Source of the DNA: Sparassis latifolia
Taxonomy: Eukaryota > Basidiomycota > Agaricomycetes > Polyporales > Sparassidaceae
DNA: 64,000 nucleotides
Assembly: GCA_018466975.1 (NCBI GenBank)
Contig: CM031562.1
Span: 1,488,001 to 1,552,000, forward strand
Reading direction: 5' to 3'
This document shows positions 24,394 to 41,897 of the stretch, one piece after another. The first letter of the stretch is position 1; each line of letters starts with the position of its first letter. Both the position numbers and the translations under genes were made by a program. The notes below the pieces were generated by a model. It saw only the letters and a program-made list of their open reading frames with translations. It did not search any database and was not told where the DNA came from.

Positions 24394-25034
24394 TGTTACA
24401 ACGCTCCTCACTTGTGGCGCGTCTTTTCTTTTTCTTTTCCTTGTTCCCTTTACATTACTAGACCACGTGATCCAACACGTGACTCATCGGAGCGCAACCT
24501 CCGATTCTTTATCCAGATGTCCAGAACCCCTAGTCTAGGGTTACACCGGATCCAACTCCGGACCTTCTTCTTATCACACATGCAAGACGTGCATGTATGC
24601 CTCATCTTTACCTCGTTCTGATACACGACTCGTTATCCCCATTAGTACTGATTATCTCTCACGACCTTACTCAGCTTTCTCATACATATTACTTCCTCGC
24701 TGTTACCCTGCTCAGATATCGTTTCACCTTATCTAGCCAATGAACGATCCCGCATTAATGCGTAGTACTGCGGATACCTTTTGTATAAGTAGACGACCTT
24801 GTCGAGCTGGATCCCCATCTCGACCTGGTTACCATTAAACCAGCTTTTCACTTGCCTTTGACTGAGATCAACCGTTAGTAGCAGACAGCTACTACGAGTC
24901 ATAAGAACGAACTCTGATCGACCTTCAGTGCGAGGACATCGCCAGAAGTGTCATTTGAACGGACTTGTGTCTTAGACTAAGACCTTGTCTCGTGATGACT
25001 CGACTAGCCGCTCGTATTTCGCTGCCGCGTAACA
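24394..25034 (+). repeat. 5' LTR
   Basis: 641 bp, TGTTACAACG...CCGCGTAACA. Contains a TATA box (TATAAG, 24784-24789). A start of transcription about 30 bp downstream would begin near 24817. Confidence 0.95.
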
Positions 25035-25036
25035 TT

Positions 25037-25046
25037 AGGTCGAGAT
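25037..25046 (+). promoter_or_regulatory. Putative self-priming primer-binding site
   Basis: AGGTCGAGAT lies two bases after the 5' LTR. It is not a tRNA 3'-end complement of the usual TGG type. It is exactly complementary to ATCTCGACCT at 24817-24826, 33 bp after the start of the LTR TATA box, where the mRNA should begin. This is the Tf1/sushi arrangement, in which the 5' end of the RNA folds back as primer. Confidence 0.65.
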
Positions 25047-25375
25047 CTTATTACTCTCTGTGACTTCCCAAAGTCTAACAACGAACTACCGACCGGACCG
25101 AACCTTGAAGACTGAACGATACACCCGATTCGATTGCTAAAGCACCGTTTGAGATTACTCTGTAATCGAGGTAGCTGAAGGGATAGACTGATCACTCATC
25201 TTCGGAGAGGGGTCTGTCCGAGAGACCAATAGGCCGAGGAGGCTGAGGTAATCACTCGAGCAATCAGCAAATAGGTGTATCAGTTTGAAGATAGAAGACA
25301 CTCTACGGGCTTGTTAGCCGACGATGAACGAACCCACTTAGTTAAGGACGGTGTGCAGTCTACGTGTAGACATAG

Positions 25376-30596
<5,221 letters not shown>

Positions 30597-30613
30597 AGGA
30601 GAAGAAACCCGGA

Positions 30614-30790
30614 ATGACTACCACGACGGTTTTCCTCATCATCTTCCTAATCGTCCTCCACTGCACAACCCTCACTTTTCTTTGGATCACCCACCGAATC
30701 CTTATCAGACAACTTGTCGAACACACACTCTTCACGCGAGACAGCCCGCACGCTAACGGCTGGGGTGATCAGAACGATGCCTGGAACTGA
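30614..30790 (+). CDS. Extra ORF a: 58-residue membrane microprotein in the Gypsy element
   Basis: ATG 30614 (MTTTTVFLIIFLIVLHC), stop TGA 30788-30790. Residues about 5-26 are strongly hydrophobic (VFLIIFLIVLHCTTLTFLWI), the rest polar. It starts 18 bp after the integrase stop codon (30594-30596). A TATAAAAGG sequence lies at 30570-30578, 36 bp before the ATG, but also encodes integrase residues. Function unknown; a short envelope-like or viroporin-like protein is conceivable but unsupported. Confidence 0.5.
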   Translation: MTTTTVFLIIFLIVLHCTTLTFLWITHRILIRQLVEHTLFTRDSPHANGWGDQNDAWN

Positions 30791-30917
30791 TCAGGCAGCT
30801 CTTATCTCTGTGGGAATACTCTTTATCGTCCAATGGATTTTCATCTATTTGATTATTACCCGGATCCACGACATTCTATTTCACATCACAGATAACCGCG
30901 ATCCCCTTAACAACTGA
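30777..30917 (+). CDS. Extra ORF b: 46-residue membrane microprotein
   Basis: ATG 30777 overlaps the end of the previous ORF by 14 bases in another frame. MPGTDQAALISVGILFIVQWIFIYLIITRIHDILF contains one long membrane span (about residues 9-27). Ends TGA 30915-30917. Two successive small membrane ORFs with overlapping ends argue against chance, but neither is recognised. Confidence 0.45.
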   Translation: MPGTDQAALISVGILFIVQWIFIYLIITRIHDILFHITDNRDPLNN

Positions 30918-30921
30918 AAGG

Positions 30922-30930
30922 TATAAAAGG
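30922..30930 (+). promoter_or_regulatory. Internal TATA box before extra ORF c
   Basis: TATAAAAGG in the short gap between ORF b and ORF c, 23 bp before the ATG at 30953. Possible promoter for a subgenomic RNA; inference. Confidence 0.35.
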
Positions 30931-30952
30931 AGGAGAAAACGACATATCATCA

Positions 30953-31744
30953 ATGCCCACTTCCGCTATAGACGACCTTGTTCACAATATACTCGCTGAA
31001 GTCGCCTCCACAATTATGAGCATACCCGCATCGCCTACGCTTATCAATGGAGTACCCTCTCGAGCACAGACACCCTTTATCTGCACCTCATCGCCCTCAC
31101 CTTCTATCGAACTCAGTCACGCATCGGACGAACAAGAATTTGCCACACGTCTGGTCTCGGCTATCCGTGTTCCTGTCGACTTCACAGATATCCTTGTCGC
31201 CTTACGAAATCGCCCGCAAGATCGACAAGCAGTGGTTTCCATGCAACGAGCATTAGAAATGGTCGAGTGGATGCAGATGGCCAGACAAGAGCTCATCGCA
31301 GCAGAAGAAAGGACGAGTAGAGCCCGAACCAGAGTCGACCAAGTCTGGTCGTTGATGCGCAGTACGGTCACTCGTACAGCACAGGAGATTTGGAGGGAGC
31401 ATGGGGATGAAGACATCGGACACATCCTCGGATACACCACTAATGGAATACCTGCATCCACTCCTCGCTCGTCACCAGAACCAATTCCCGTTCGACCTCG
31501 CCCTCCTCGTTCGCACGTACCCAGTGGACGATCTCCGTTATCCCAACCATCTTTCTCGACCGCATCCACTTCTTCGTGTCGCAGTCATCCCTACAGGGAT
31601 GGACGCATCCACGAACAAGGATCACGAACCAGCCGGCGGACATGCTACAGATGTGGAGGAGATCATTATGTCCGTGACTGCCCCCGCGACGACGATGAAG
31701 ATCACAAGATTTCTTGTAGGACAAAAATGTTAGATGGGAGCTGA
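30953..31744 (+). CDS. Extra ORF c: 263-residue zinc-knuckle protein between integrase and 3' LTR
   Basis: ATG 30953 (MPTSAIDDLVHNILAEV), an intact frame with no stop until TGA 31742-31744, which abuts the 3' LTR. The N-terminal half is helical (RALEMVEWMQMARQELIAAEERTSRARTRVDQVWSLM), the middle is Pro/Ser/Arg-rich, and the C-terminus holds one zinc knuckle, CYRCGGDHYVRDC (CX2CX3HX4C), then an acidic tail. It looks like a nucleocapsid or second Gag-like protein placed after pol. It is undamaged although pro and pol carry five stops. I do not know a described equivalent at this position in fungal chromoviruses. Confidence 0.65.
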   Translation: MPTSAIDDLVHNILAEVASTIMSIPASPTLINGVPSRAQTPFICTSSPSPSIELSHASDEQEFATRLVSAIRVPVDFTDILVALRNRPQDRQAVVSMQRALEMVEWMQMARQELIAAEERTSRARTRVDQVWSLMRSTVTRTAQEIWREHGDEDIGHILGYTTNGIPASTPRSSPEPIPVRPRPPRSHVPSGRSPLSQPSFSTASTSSCRSHPYRDGRIHEQGSRTSRRTCYRCGGDHYVRDCPRDDDEDHKISCRTKMLDGS

Positions 31745-32385
31745 TGTTACAACGCTCCTCACTTGTGGCGCATCTTTTCTTTTTCTTTTCCTTGTTCCCT
31801 TTACGTTACTAGACCACGTGATCCAACACGTGACTCATCGGAGCGCAACCTCCGATTCTTTATCCAGATGTCCAGAACCCCTAGTCTAGGGTTACACCGG
31901 ATCCAACTCCGGACCTTCTTCTTATCACACATGCAAGACGTGCATGTATGCCTCATCTTTACCTCGTTCTGATACACGACTCGTTATCCCCATTAGTACT
32001 GATTATCTCTCACGACCTTACTCAGCTTTCTCATACATATTACTTCCTCGCTGTTACCCTGCTCAGATATCGTTTCACCTTATCTAGCCAATGAACGATC
32101 CCGCATTAATGCGTAGTACTGCGGATACCTTTTGTATAAGTAGACGACCTTGTCGAGCTGGATCCCCATCTCGACCTGGTTACCATTAAACCAGCTTTTC
32201 ACTTGCCTTTGACTGAGATCAACCGTTAGTAGCAGACAGCTACTACGAGTCATAAGAACGAACTCTGATCGACCTTCAGTGCGAGGACATCGCCAGAAGT
32301 GTCATTTGAACGGACTTGTGTCTTAGACTAAGACCTTGTCTCGTGACGACTCGACTAGCTGCTCGTATTTCGCTGCCGCGTAACA
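31745..32385 (+). repeat. 3' LTR
   Basis: 641 bp. It differs from the 5' LTR at four positions by eye: CGCA/CGCG near 31770, ACG/ACA near 31805, GACG/GATG near 32347 and GCTG/GCCG near 32360. All four are C/T or G/A changes within CpG. Confidence 0.95.
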
Positions 32386-33719
32386 GCGCGAAGGCTGATT
32401 GCGGCTGCCATGAAGACCTGCAAAGTTGCAAGGCATGTATGTTTTGTCAATGGGATCAAGGCGAACACGTATCTTAGCGACGCGTACTTGGAGACGACCT
32501 TCGAAATTCTTTGGCGGCTTTGGAAAGCGGCAGGAGGGGTGAGTACAAAATTATCTGAATATGTTGGTTCTAAATTAAATTCACTACAGCCCATTGTGAA
32601 GGGTAAGAGCAAAGCTGTGCCACCGTCAGATGCTCACACCATGTCCACCACCGGTATTCCCGAGTCCTCCGCCGCCACTCAGACTTCTGGTGTCTCCGCT
32701 TCGGCTGATAACGCTCAATCCTCTCCTCGCACCAGTTCCCCTGTGAACGATTCAGTCCCCTCCAACTCGTCTGGCACTGGCAAACCGGAGACCGACACGA
32801 GAGACTCTGACCCGAGTACATATCTCAACGTAAGTAACTTATTTCTTCGTTCTTCTGCATCCTCACTAACTGTACCATATGCATAGCTACTCAACAGAGA
32901 TGAGTTGTTCGAATGGATGATTGATCGGAAGTTGGCGGGCAACGTGAAGCTTGGCAAGAAGAGTTCCTCTATGAAGAAAGGTAAGTATTCTCCGCTTATT
33001 TCAATGTCTTTGTCCGCTCATCTTTATGCCAACAGACAAGCTGGTATCAATCATTCTCTCTGCCGAAGCAACGGGCCAGCCATCGAAGGCAGAAGTTGAG
33101 ACGATCGTGCAGCAGGTAAGAACAATTCGATCCTTTGCATCCACCGCTGACATGTTGGTTCACAGCATAAGGTCAAGAAGATGGCCGCTTCGAAGGGTTG
33201 AGCTCTTCCGAGCTGAGTGCCTGCCTGTCTTCCCGAACCGCGAGAGGAATTTTCGGACTCGGCAGTGGGAAGGGGCGTGTCGCCGCTGTGTCGCTAGTGC
33301 TAGTGCCAAATTGCGCTCGTCTGTAGTAACGAATTTGTGACGAATTTATGACTTTTGATGACTATTACAATGGAAGAGTGACAAACTAAATCCGACTAAA
33401 TCCGACTATTCTATGACTGAGATCTGACTATAGAAGACTACGACAGGGCTCGTGTTTGACTTTATTCAGTTCATTCCGGCCTCAACTTTGGACAATTTCT
33501 TGACTTTTTGGGGACAAAATAGTCTCAATTTTGTAACCAACATACCAAATTTTGGCGGAATTGACTATCACACGAGCATCATAGACTATTTCACGTTTTT
33601 ACACGACTTTGTCAGACTTCGCATTTTTACTGAGTGTGACCTGTGACACTTGTCCGAAATCCGGCAGGCCATTGGCCTTGTGACCTGTGACCCGCCGGGT
33701 TGGTCGAAAATGTACAGTA

Positions 33720-34858
33720 TCACTATGCTGGAGCAGCCTTGATTTGTCTGGTTCGAGAAATCACGGCGCCGCATCTACGATCAGATATCTGGAATCTGCA
33801 GGCTCACCTTCGCATCTGGTATCGGGGAGCCGCTACTGCAGGGCTTCGGACAACCCGTCCCCTTCCAACACATAAGCTCTAAAGACTAGCCTGAAGACCG
33901 ACGAAGGGACACCAGAGGACAGAGCATGCGAGTCTTGATGTTTGGTCATGACACGTAGCACCAGTAAGAGAATGTCCATCGCTTAAACAACGTAATTCCT
34001 GCTAATCCGCTACAGTGCCTGTAGCTAGTTCCAAATCGATAGGCCCCTGCCTGAAAGTGAGGCTCAAGGGACAGGACGGAGTGTGATGAAATTCTGAGAC
34101 CCGTCAACTGGCGGCAGGAGGAGAGTCCTCCGCTCTGACTGCTGCCGCCCGGGTCGAGAGCATCTGGATGTGTCCCTCGCTACAGCGTCAGGACGGCCGC
34201 AGCCAAAGCCTGTGAAATAACGCCCGGATCAGAAACTTTCACTTTCCGCCTGCACACCCGGCTTTTGAGCAGAGGCCTATCGATTTGTTGAACTAGCTGT
34301 AATTCTTGGGATCGGGAGCACCACCACCTGTCACAATGTCGCGCTCGAGGGGTTTCAATTCGACCTAAGAGCATTTCTATTCTATCATGTCCTCTAGCGA
34401 CATGGTGTCCAACGTTGCGACACTGTACGCATACGCATCGCTACCTCTTTGGTAAGATTCGATGTTCGATATTTTTGGCCGTTCCCACCTGAAACTCGAT
34501 CGTCTCCGAATTCATTTTCTTCATCTCTGAGAAGGTAGCAGAGTGGAAGTTTGCCTGTGGCGTTGCTTCTCCTATGCGGTTGACGGGAGTTCATCTGGTA
34601 TTGTATACTGCGGCCGCGGAACATCAAAGTCGAGGCACTGCTCAGCTGAAACAGTAAACCCGAAGTGCAGCATCTCATCCTGGTTCTGGGATATATAAAT
34701 ATATAGTCAAACAATTCAAGATCGTTGACTATCTGTTGCTCAGTCTTCCACCAGGCTTAATGCTCGGTGTGCAGTACAGAAGGTCATACAAAATCAATTG
34801 TCGGAGAATAACACGAACAATGGCTAAGAACAGCCCGTTGCGCACTTGTACACTGCAG
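33720..34858. other. Intergenic right of the transposon block, with an inverted repeat
   Basis: About 1.1 kb without a convincing gene. Segments at 34021-34050 (GTAGCTAGTTCCAAATCGAT...) and 34269-34300 are inverted copies of each other with a few mismatches, spanning about 280 bp; possibly a small decayed MITE. Nothing else identified. Confidence 0.4.
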
Positions 34859-36385
34859 CTACTTTTGGAGTACCACCATTGCATAAGACAGATCATAGAT
34901 GTATAGGTCGTCCGGCCGCGGCATCAACCGCATAGTTAGCCCGCAGTCAAAGCTGTAGAACAGCATCTCCGGGGAAACGGAGTGGCCACCATCGTTCAAG
35001 AGTTTCCAGTTATGTGCTGCGGTGAAAGGGTAGACAAGGGCGAAAGTCCCCGAAGCACACTCGGGATATGCCATGACTGAACTCAGAAGGGCCACGGGCA
35101 AGAATTTTATGGTCACATCCGTACGTGTACGCGTACTTCCCACTATGATGCTGTGGAGGAGGTCTAATTTTCCGCGATTCACGAATTGGTTTGCGTCCAG
35201 CAACAACCCGAAGGGTGGTTTCATCCGAGTAACGGTGCTGACCATATCGGCCTATGCGGCGTGTACCGCCAGTGTGTAGCTGCAATTAGAGACACGATCC
35301 GCGTAGATCCTGAAAACAATTACAGCGCGATGGCCCTCCTCTTTAGCAACGTGCCAAGGTACGTCAGAATGGAGAAAGCAGTAGGATCCACGGCGGGGAG
35401 TGTACTTGTGGTTTTCAAAGCGAACACCTGTGAAGGCTGTCTCGCCCAAGCCCACCAGACAGATCCCAAGGAGGTCTTCGTCTTGATCTTGTCGTGGGAC
35501 AGACATACCAGCGGGACCGAATATCAAGATCTGGTGGAGTTACAACTCAAATCCCGCAGTCGGAAGCGAAGAGCTTGCTCCACCGTGCCTGAATCGAAGA
35601 TAAAAGACAATCCTCCACTTGAAATTTGCCTGCAGGGTACCTCTTGACATCTTCCATATCTGCAAGATATTCGGGAGCCCGCGCGTACATCTCCGGAAGG
35701 ATTTTATACAGTGATTGCAGTTCATCCTCGGGATAATTTCTCGCCATGAACAGTGGCTTGATGGTATACGCGTCCGAGCATCCATCTTTGCCATAAATTT
35801 TGAGTTCGAAAGCTTTGAAGTACTCGAATTCTGATGGAAAACATGTTCTTTTGAAGATTTTGCTGGCCAACGTGACTCTCCGTCTGCAACAGATCAGTAT
35901 CTAGACGGAGGAATACGTGCCAGAGTCCTCACCCAGTCGGTCTTGTCTTGCATCACACAATGGCCTGGCGGAGCCACACTGGCCACTTGGGCTAGAGCTT
36001 GGCGAATGTCCTCCTCGCATACGGTGGAGGCTAAGACAATCTATAAGGAGGCATTTAGTCGAAATTCGGAGCATTGTCAGTATCGAATACGTACCGGATC
36101 CTCACGATCTCCAAAATCATGGACGTCTGGTAGCTCCAGGGGTTGCAAAGGGATGTCGAAGCCAGTACTGTCTCTAACACAGAATTTCTTATCGCTGACG
36201 TCCATTCCGGAATCTGTATCTGTGGTATTATCACCAGCGTCTCCAGCCTCCAGCGATTCATTTGTGTCGGAGGCGTCGCAGTCGACGTCTTCATCATCGG
36301 CAAGTGCTAGGTCACTAGGTTCGAATTCCGCGGGGAGGACGGCTTCAAGAGCAAGACGAGTGATGCCGAGGACCCTGGAGGGCAT
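34859..36385 (-). CDS. Uncharacterised protein, tandem paralog A
   Basis: Not recognised. The start is probably ATG 36385 (MPSRVLGITRLALEAVLPAEF). Exon 1 is acidic (DDEDVDCDASDTNESLEAGDAGDNTTD). Next come EEDIRQALAQVASVAPPGHCVMQDKTDW, then SKIFKRTCFPSEFEYFKAFELKIYGKDGCSDAYTIKP and SLYKILPEMYARAPEYLADMEDVKRYPAGKFQVEDCLLSSIQARWSKLFASDCGI (exon 35870-35547). Then ILIFGPAGMS and LLGICLVGLGETAF...YTPRRGSYCFLHSDVPWHVAKEEGHRAVIVFRI, and a C-terminal exon FALVYPFTAAHNWKLL...MLFYSFDCGLTMRL ending at 34859. The ILIFGP, GLGxTA, PRRG, PWxV, GHRAVIVF and YPFTA blocks recur in the next gene. Exon joins in the last third were not fixed. Confidence 0.6.
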
Positions 36386-36811
36386 GGTGCGAAGAGTATG
36401 AAGTAGGGTTTGAAAGTGGAGACATCGTAGGTTTTTATACAGAAGTAAAGATTGATCATGGCGATTAAGACAATGAGAGAAAGCCTCGCTTTGAACAAAC
36501 AAACACTGATCACAAAAGCGTTAGTGACAAAACCACCTTGGTCTCGAACCAAGACACATGGCAAGGCGTCGACAAACGCGCCCGCAACTTGAAAGCGTGT
36601 CTCGAAGGGACCACGTGCTCGCGTTGGGCCTCACTGCTATACCGTATTGGCAGTCGATTGGCAGTGCCAACCTAGTACTGCCAGTGATAGTGATGAACCA
36701 ACATGAACACCTCGCACTGTGACTGTGCCGCAATAAACCCACGAAGATTCACCTGCCACTTGCCTGGCAAAGAGATGAGGTCACCAATGCCTTTTAAGTT
36801 ACAAGAGTCTG
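36386..36811. other. Intergenic between the tandem paralogs
   Basis: About 430 bp. Short direct copies of TTGGCAGT near 36650-36670. No gene seen. Confidence 0.4.
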
Positions 36812-38461
36812 TTACAAGACCTTGCCACAGAACATTGCACGCCATCGCGCAGAAGTGGACATTGCAGAGGGTACCATCGATAACGCCACTACAATGATAC
36901 ACATAGTCAATTTACATCCACCAACATTGCGTAAGAAAGGTAGATGCCTCATCGCTTGAAGGCACTCCGTACACCGCCAGCAGAAATGGCGTACTCTCCC
37001 GACCCAGGCTTCCACTGAACGTTTCAAGTAGAAAGGCATGAATTCCAGGTGCCCAGTGCCCAATCCACTCGTAGTCCGACCCCTCGAGATGATCTTGACA
37101 ACCCCCACCTCCTTGATGGCCGTGAATGGATACACGGCAGAAAACATCTCTTGTTGTGCTTAGCAAGGTTCAGCTCGACGTAGCCTGCAACTACAACAGC
37201 GACCACCGCATCTCGTCTCGCACAAAGAGGTCGAACGTCTTCTGCCCACGGCAGTACTACGAGTTCAGCAGCGAAGCGAGGGGTAAGTCCATGTCAACCA
37301 TAGCATTTTGGATATGTCGTTGAACTTCTAGCGCTGCCTCCGTCTGCCCTGATCCGAACTTGCGAAGGAGCTTGAAGACGATTACGGCACGATGACCATC
37401 CTCCAGGAAAACATACCAAGGCACAGGTGATCGGAACATGCACCAATTTCCGCGCCGTAAACTATATGGCAAGAATTCCAGTCTGAAAATATCTGAGTAG
37501 GCCGTATCACCTAAACCAGCCAGACAAATCGCCAGATGATCTGTATGCGGCGCCATTCACCGTGCGGTGATGTCGCCTGTGGGCCCGAATATTAAGATTT
37601 TGTAAGGAACGGTGCAAACGCCGCCGTCAAAGGCTAGGAGTTGACTGCAACAACTTTCGAGAAAGTGCACCAGATTTTGCCCCACAGTAAATTTGTCCGC
37701 TGGTATCACCTTCGGATCTGCCGCAGAAGCAGCGCCTCGCGGCCGAGCAGGTGCATTATTATATCGTTTCTCAATTAATGCAGCCGTTTGGTCAATGACG
37801 GAAAAGGTCGGACCACCATCCTCATCCGCTGTCTCCAAGTCAATACGACCATCGAACTCGCACCCTTCCTGGGTGATTGTTAGCCTGTCCCTCGTATTTG
37901 CTACGCCAGCATTCCCGATCGAAATATCTGTGGGCCTTCTCCAGAAATGTCGTAGCAGCCTTCACATATCGTCAGTGAATGATTCATGTTGTCATGATAG
38001 TGTGTATCAAGGGCTCACCAAATCTTCTTCTTCACAATATTCAAGGGTTACTAAATTGTATATCTACTCGCGGATTGGGCGTATAGAGTTGAACAGACTT
38101 CGTACGACAGTATCCAGGGCATTGTAGACGTTCCACTTGCGCTACGGCTTGAGACAGGACCATTACGGAGAAAGTCAAGCCAGAAACAATCTGTGAATAG
38201 CAATGAGTTCTTAGCAAGTGTATAAAACACCAAGAGACATACAGGGTGGAAACAGCTCAAGGATGTGGCAAAGTCTACGGCAATGCTAGCGCTGGTGGCG
38301 CTGGTGTCGCTGAGATCATCGTCATCGGTTTCGAAGTCGGTGTCATTGGTGTCAGATACTTGAGTATGTATGCATGACGCCGTACTTATATGGAGTGTGA
38401 GTCGTGCAGATCTTGGATTCTTATATAGCCCGAACAGAGCTCGAGTGTATATTTCCCACAC
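36812..38461 (-). CDS. Uncharacterised protein, tandem paralog B
   Basis: Second copy of the same family as the gene at 34859-36385, same strand and order. The N-terminal exon contains an acidic run (DTNDTDFETDDDDLSDTSATSAS). Then METADEDGGPTFSVIDQTAALIEKRYN, ADKFTVGQNLVHFLESCCSQLLAFDGG, ILIFGPTGDI, HLAICLAGLGDTAYSDIFRLEFLPYSLRRGNWCMFRSPVPWYVFLEDGHRAVIVFKLLRKFG and FSAVYPFTAIKEV.VVKII. Start (38461 or an internal Met) and exon joins are uncertain; some joins need frame changes I could not explain by clean introns, so decay is possible. Function unknown. Confidence 0.5.
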
Positions 38462-38688
38462 ATTGGGAGCCTGGCTGAGGCCTGAGGCCTGAGGGCCAAC
38501 ATTTTCAGGCCAATGGGCCGTCCAAATTCAATGCAGCATAAACAGACCACAGCGTCACAACAGAATACGACTTTGAAGAATTAACGACATGCGCGCCTTT
38601 TCTGGGCGGAGTTGGGCGGAGTCGGAACCTGATGTGTCGTTCAGCACGGCTCAATTCAGCTTCCTCTCAGCGTTCGACACCGGCAGTC

Positions 38689-40919
<2,231 letters not shown>

Positions 40920-41254
40920 GATTCTGCTATGCGTGCGGGAGAGGCCTATGTGCGAATGCCCCTGTATTGTTCCTTTGTACGCTTTCCTTCGATATTGTGT
41001 GCAGCGATATACATCACATTTGGATTGTCTTCTCACCGAGGTTCGATCAAACACCTCGTGTCTTGTAAATCGTATGCACAGCGCAAGTGGAAGGCCCTCG
41101 AAAGAGACTTTTAAGGACGAACCTCCGTAGTCTGAATGGAGTAAACAGAAGACTGTTATACAGGACACGACGAAGCTATGTAGACATGACACGCAACATA
41201 GGTCTGGGTTATCATGCCGACGGTCGACCCGCGCGACGGTCAGCTTTTCTCTGT

Positions 41255-41676
41255 TCAATCTGCAGTCAGTGCGAAGGTGAGATAGGTATGGTGCGAGACG
41301 TTGGACGTAGGATAGGTGCGAACCCATGTCTTCTTGCAGTCCCGATATGCCTCGAAGAAGTCGATACACTCTGTTCTGATGTAATTGTTCCGGTCCAAAC
41401 ACTTCATGGATGCCTTAGCTGCGTCCTCGCACGGACTGCCCGACAGTGTCAGACCTCCAAGCTAAGAGGGTAAACTGGGACTCACTCAATGAATTGGGAT
41501 GTTGCGTGACGACCCTTTCGAGACGAGGGTGTGGACGGATACATGTAGTGAGCCTGTGAAAGAGGGGCGACCCGTGTGAAGCTAAATCTCACTTGGAACT
41601 GTTCCCTGTAGTTTTGGGGCACGATATTGTCCTGTGGATTTGGGAGGGAAGACGAGGTACTAGTAGTGTCCGACAT
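41255..41676 (-). CDS. COX23: Cox23/CHCHD7-type twin CX9C mitochondrial protein
   Basis: Intermembrane-space protein of the Mia40 import pathway, needed for cytochrome c oxidase assembly. Exon 1, ATG 41676 (MSDTTSTSSSLPNPQDNIVPQNYREQFQ), donor GTGAGA. A short middle part, SQFI(D), is spliced to PCEDAAKASMKCLDRNNYIRTECIDFFEAYRDCKKTW. Both motifs are exact: C-EDAAKASMK-C and C-IDFFEAYRD-C. The usual Cox23 C-terminus is short; here the frame continues about 25 residues to TGA 41257-41255, or another intron ends it earlier. It lies tail to tail with the U2AF gene. Confidence 0.88.
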
Positions 41677-41897
41677 GGTGTCTCGTTACGTTAGATGAGT
41701 CTCTCTCCAACGCCTGAGGCCTGAGAGATGGACACAGAGTTAATGAAGCAGCGGCGGGCTTGAGGTCAGTCGCCATCACGTGCAAGCTACCTCGGAGCTC
41801 GGACGCGTGGGGACATCCTGCGTCATACCTCCATCTTTCCTCTGAGCTCGAGGACAAGTCAAGGCTGCTTAGAACTCGGTTTCAGTCTCTCGCAAAT

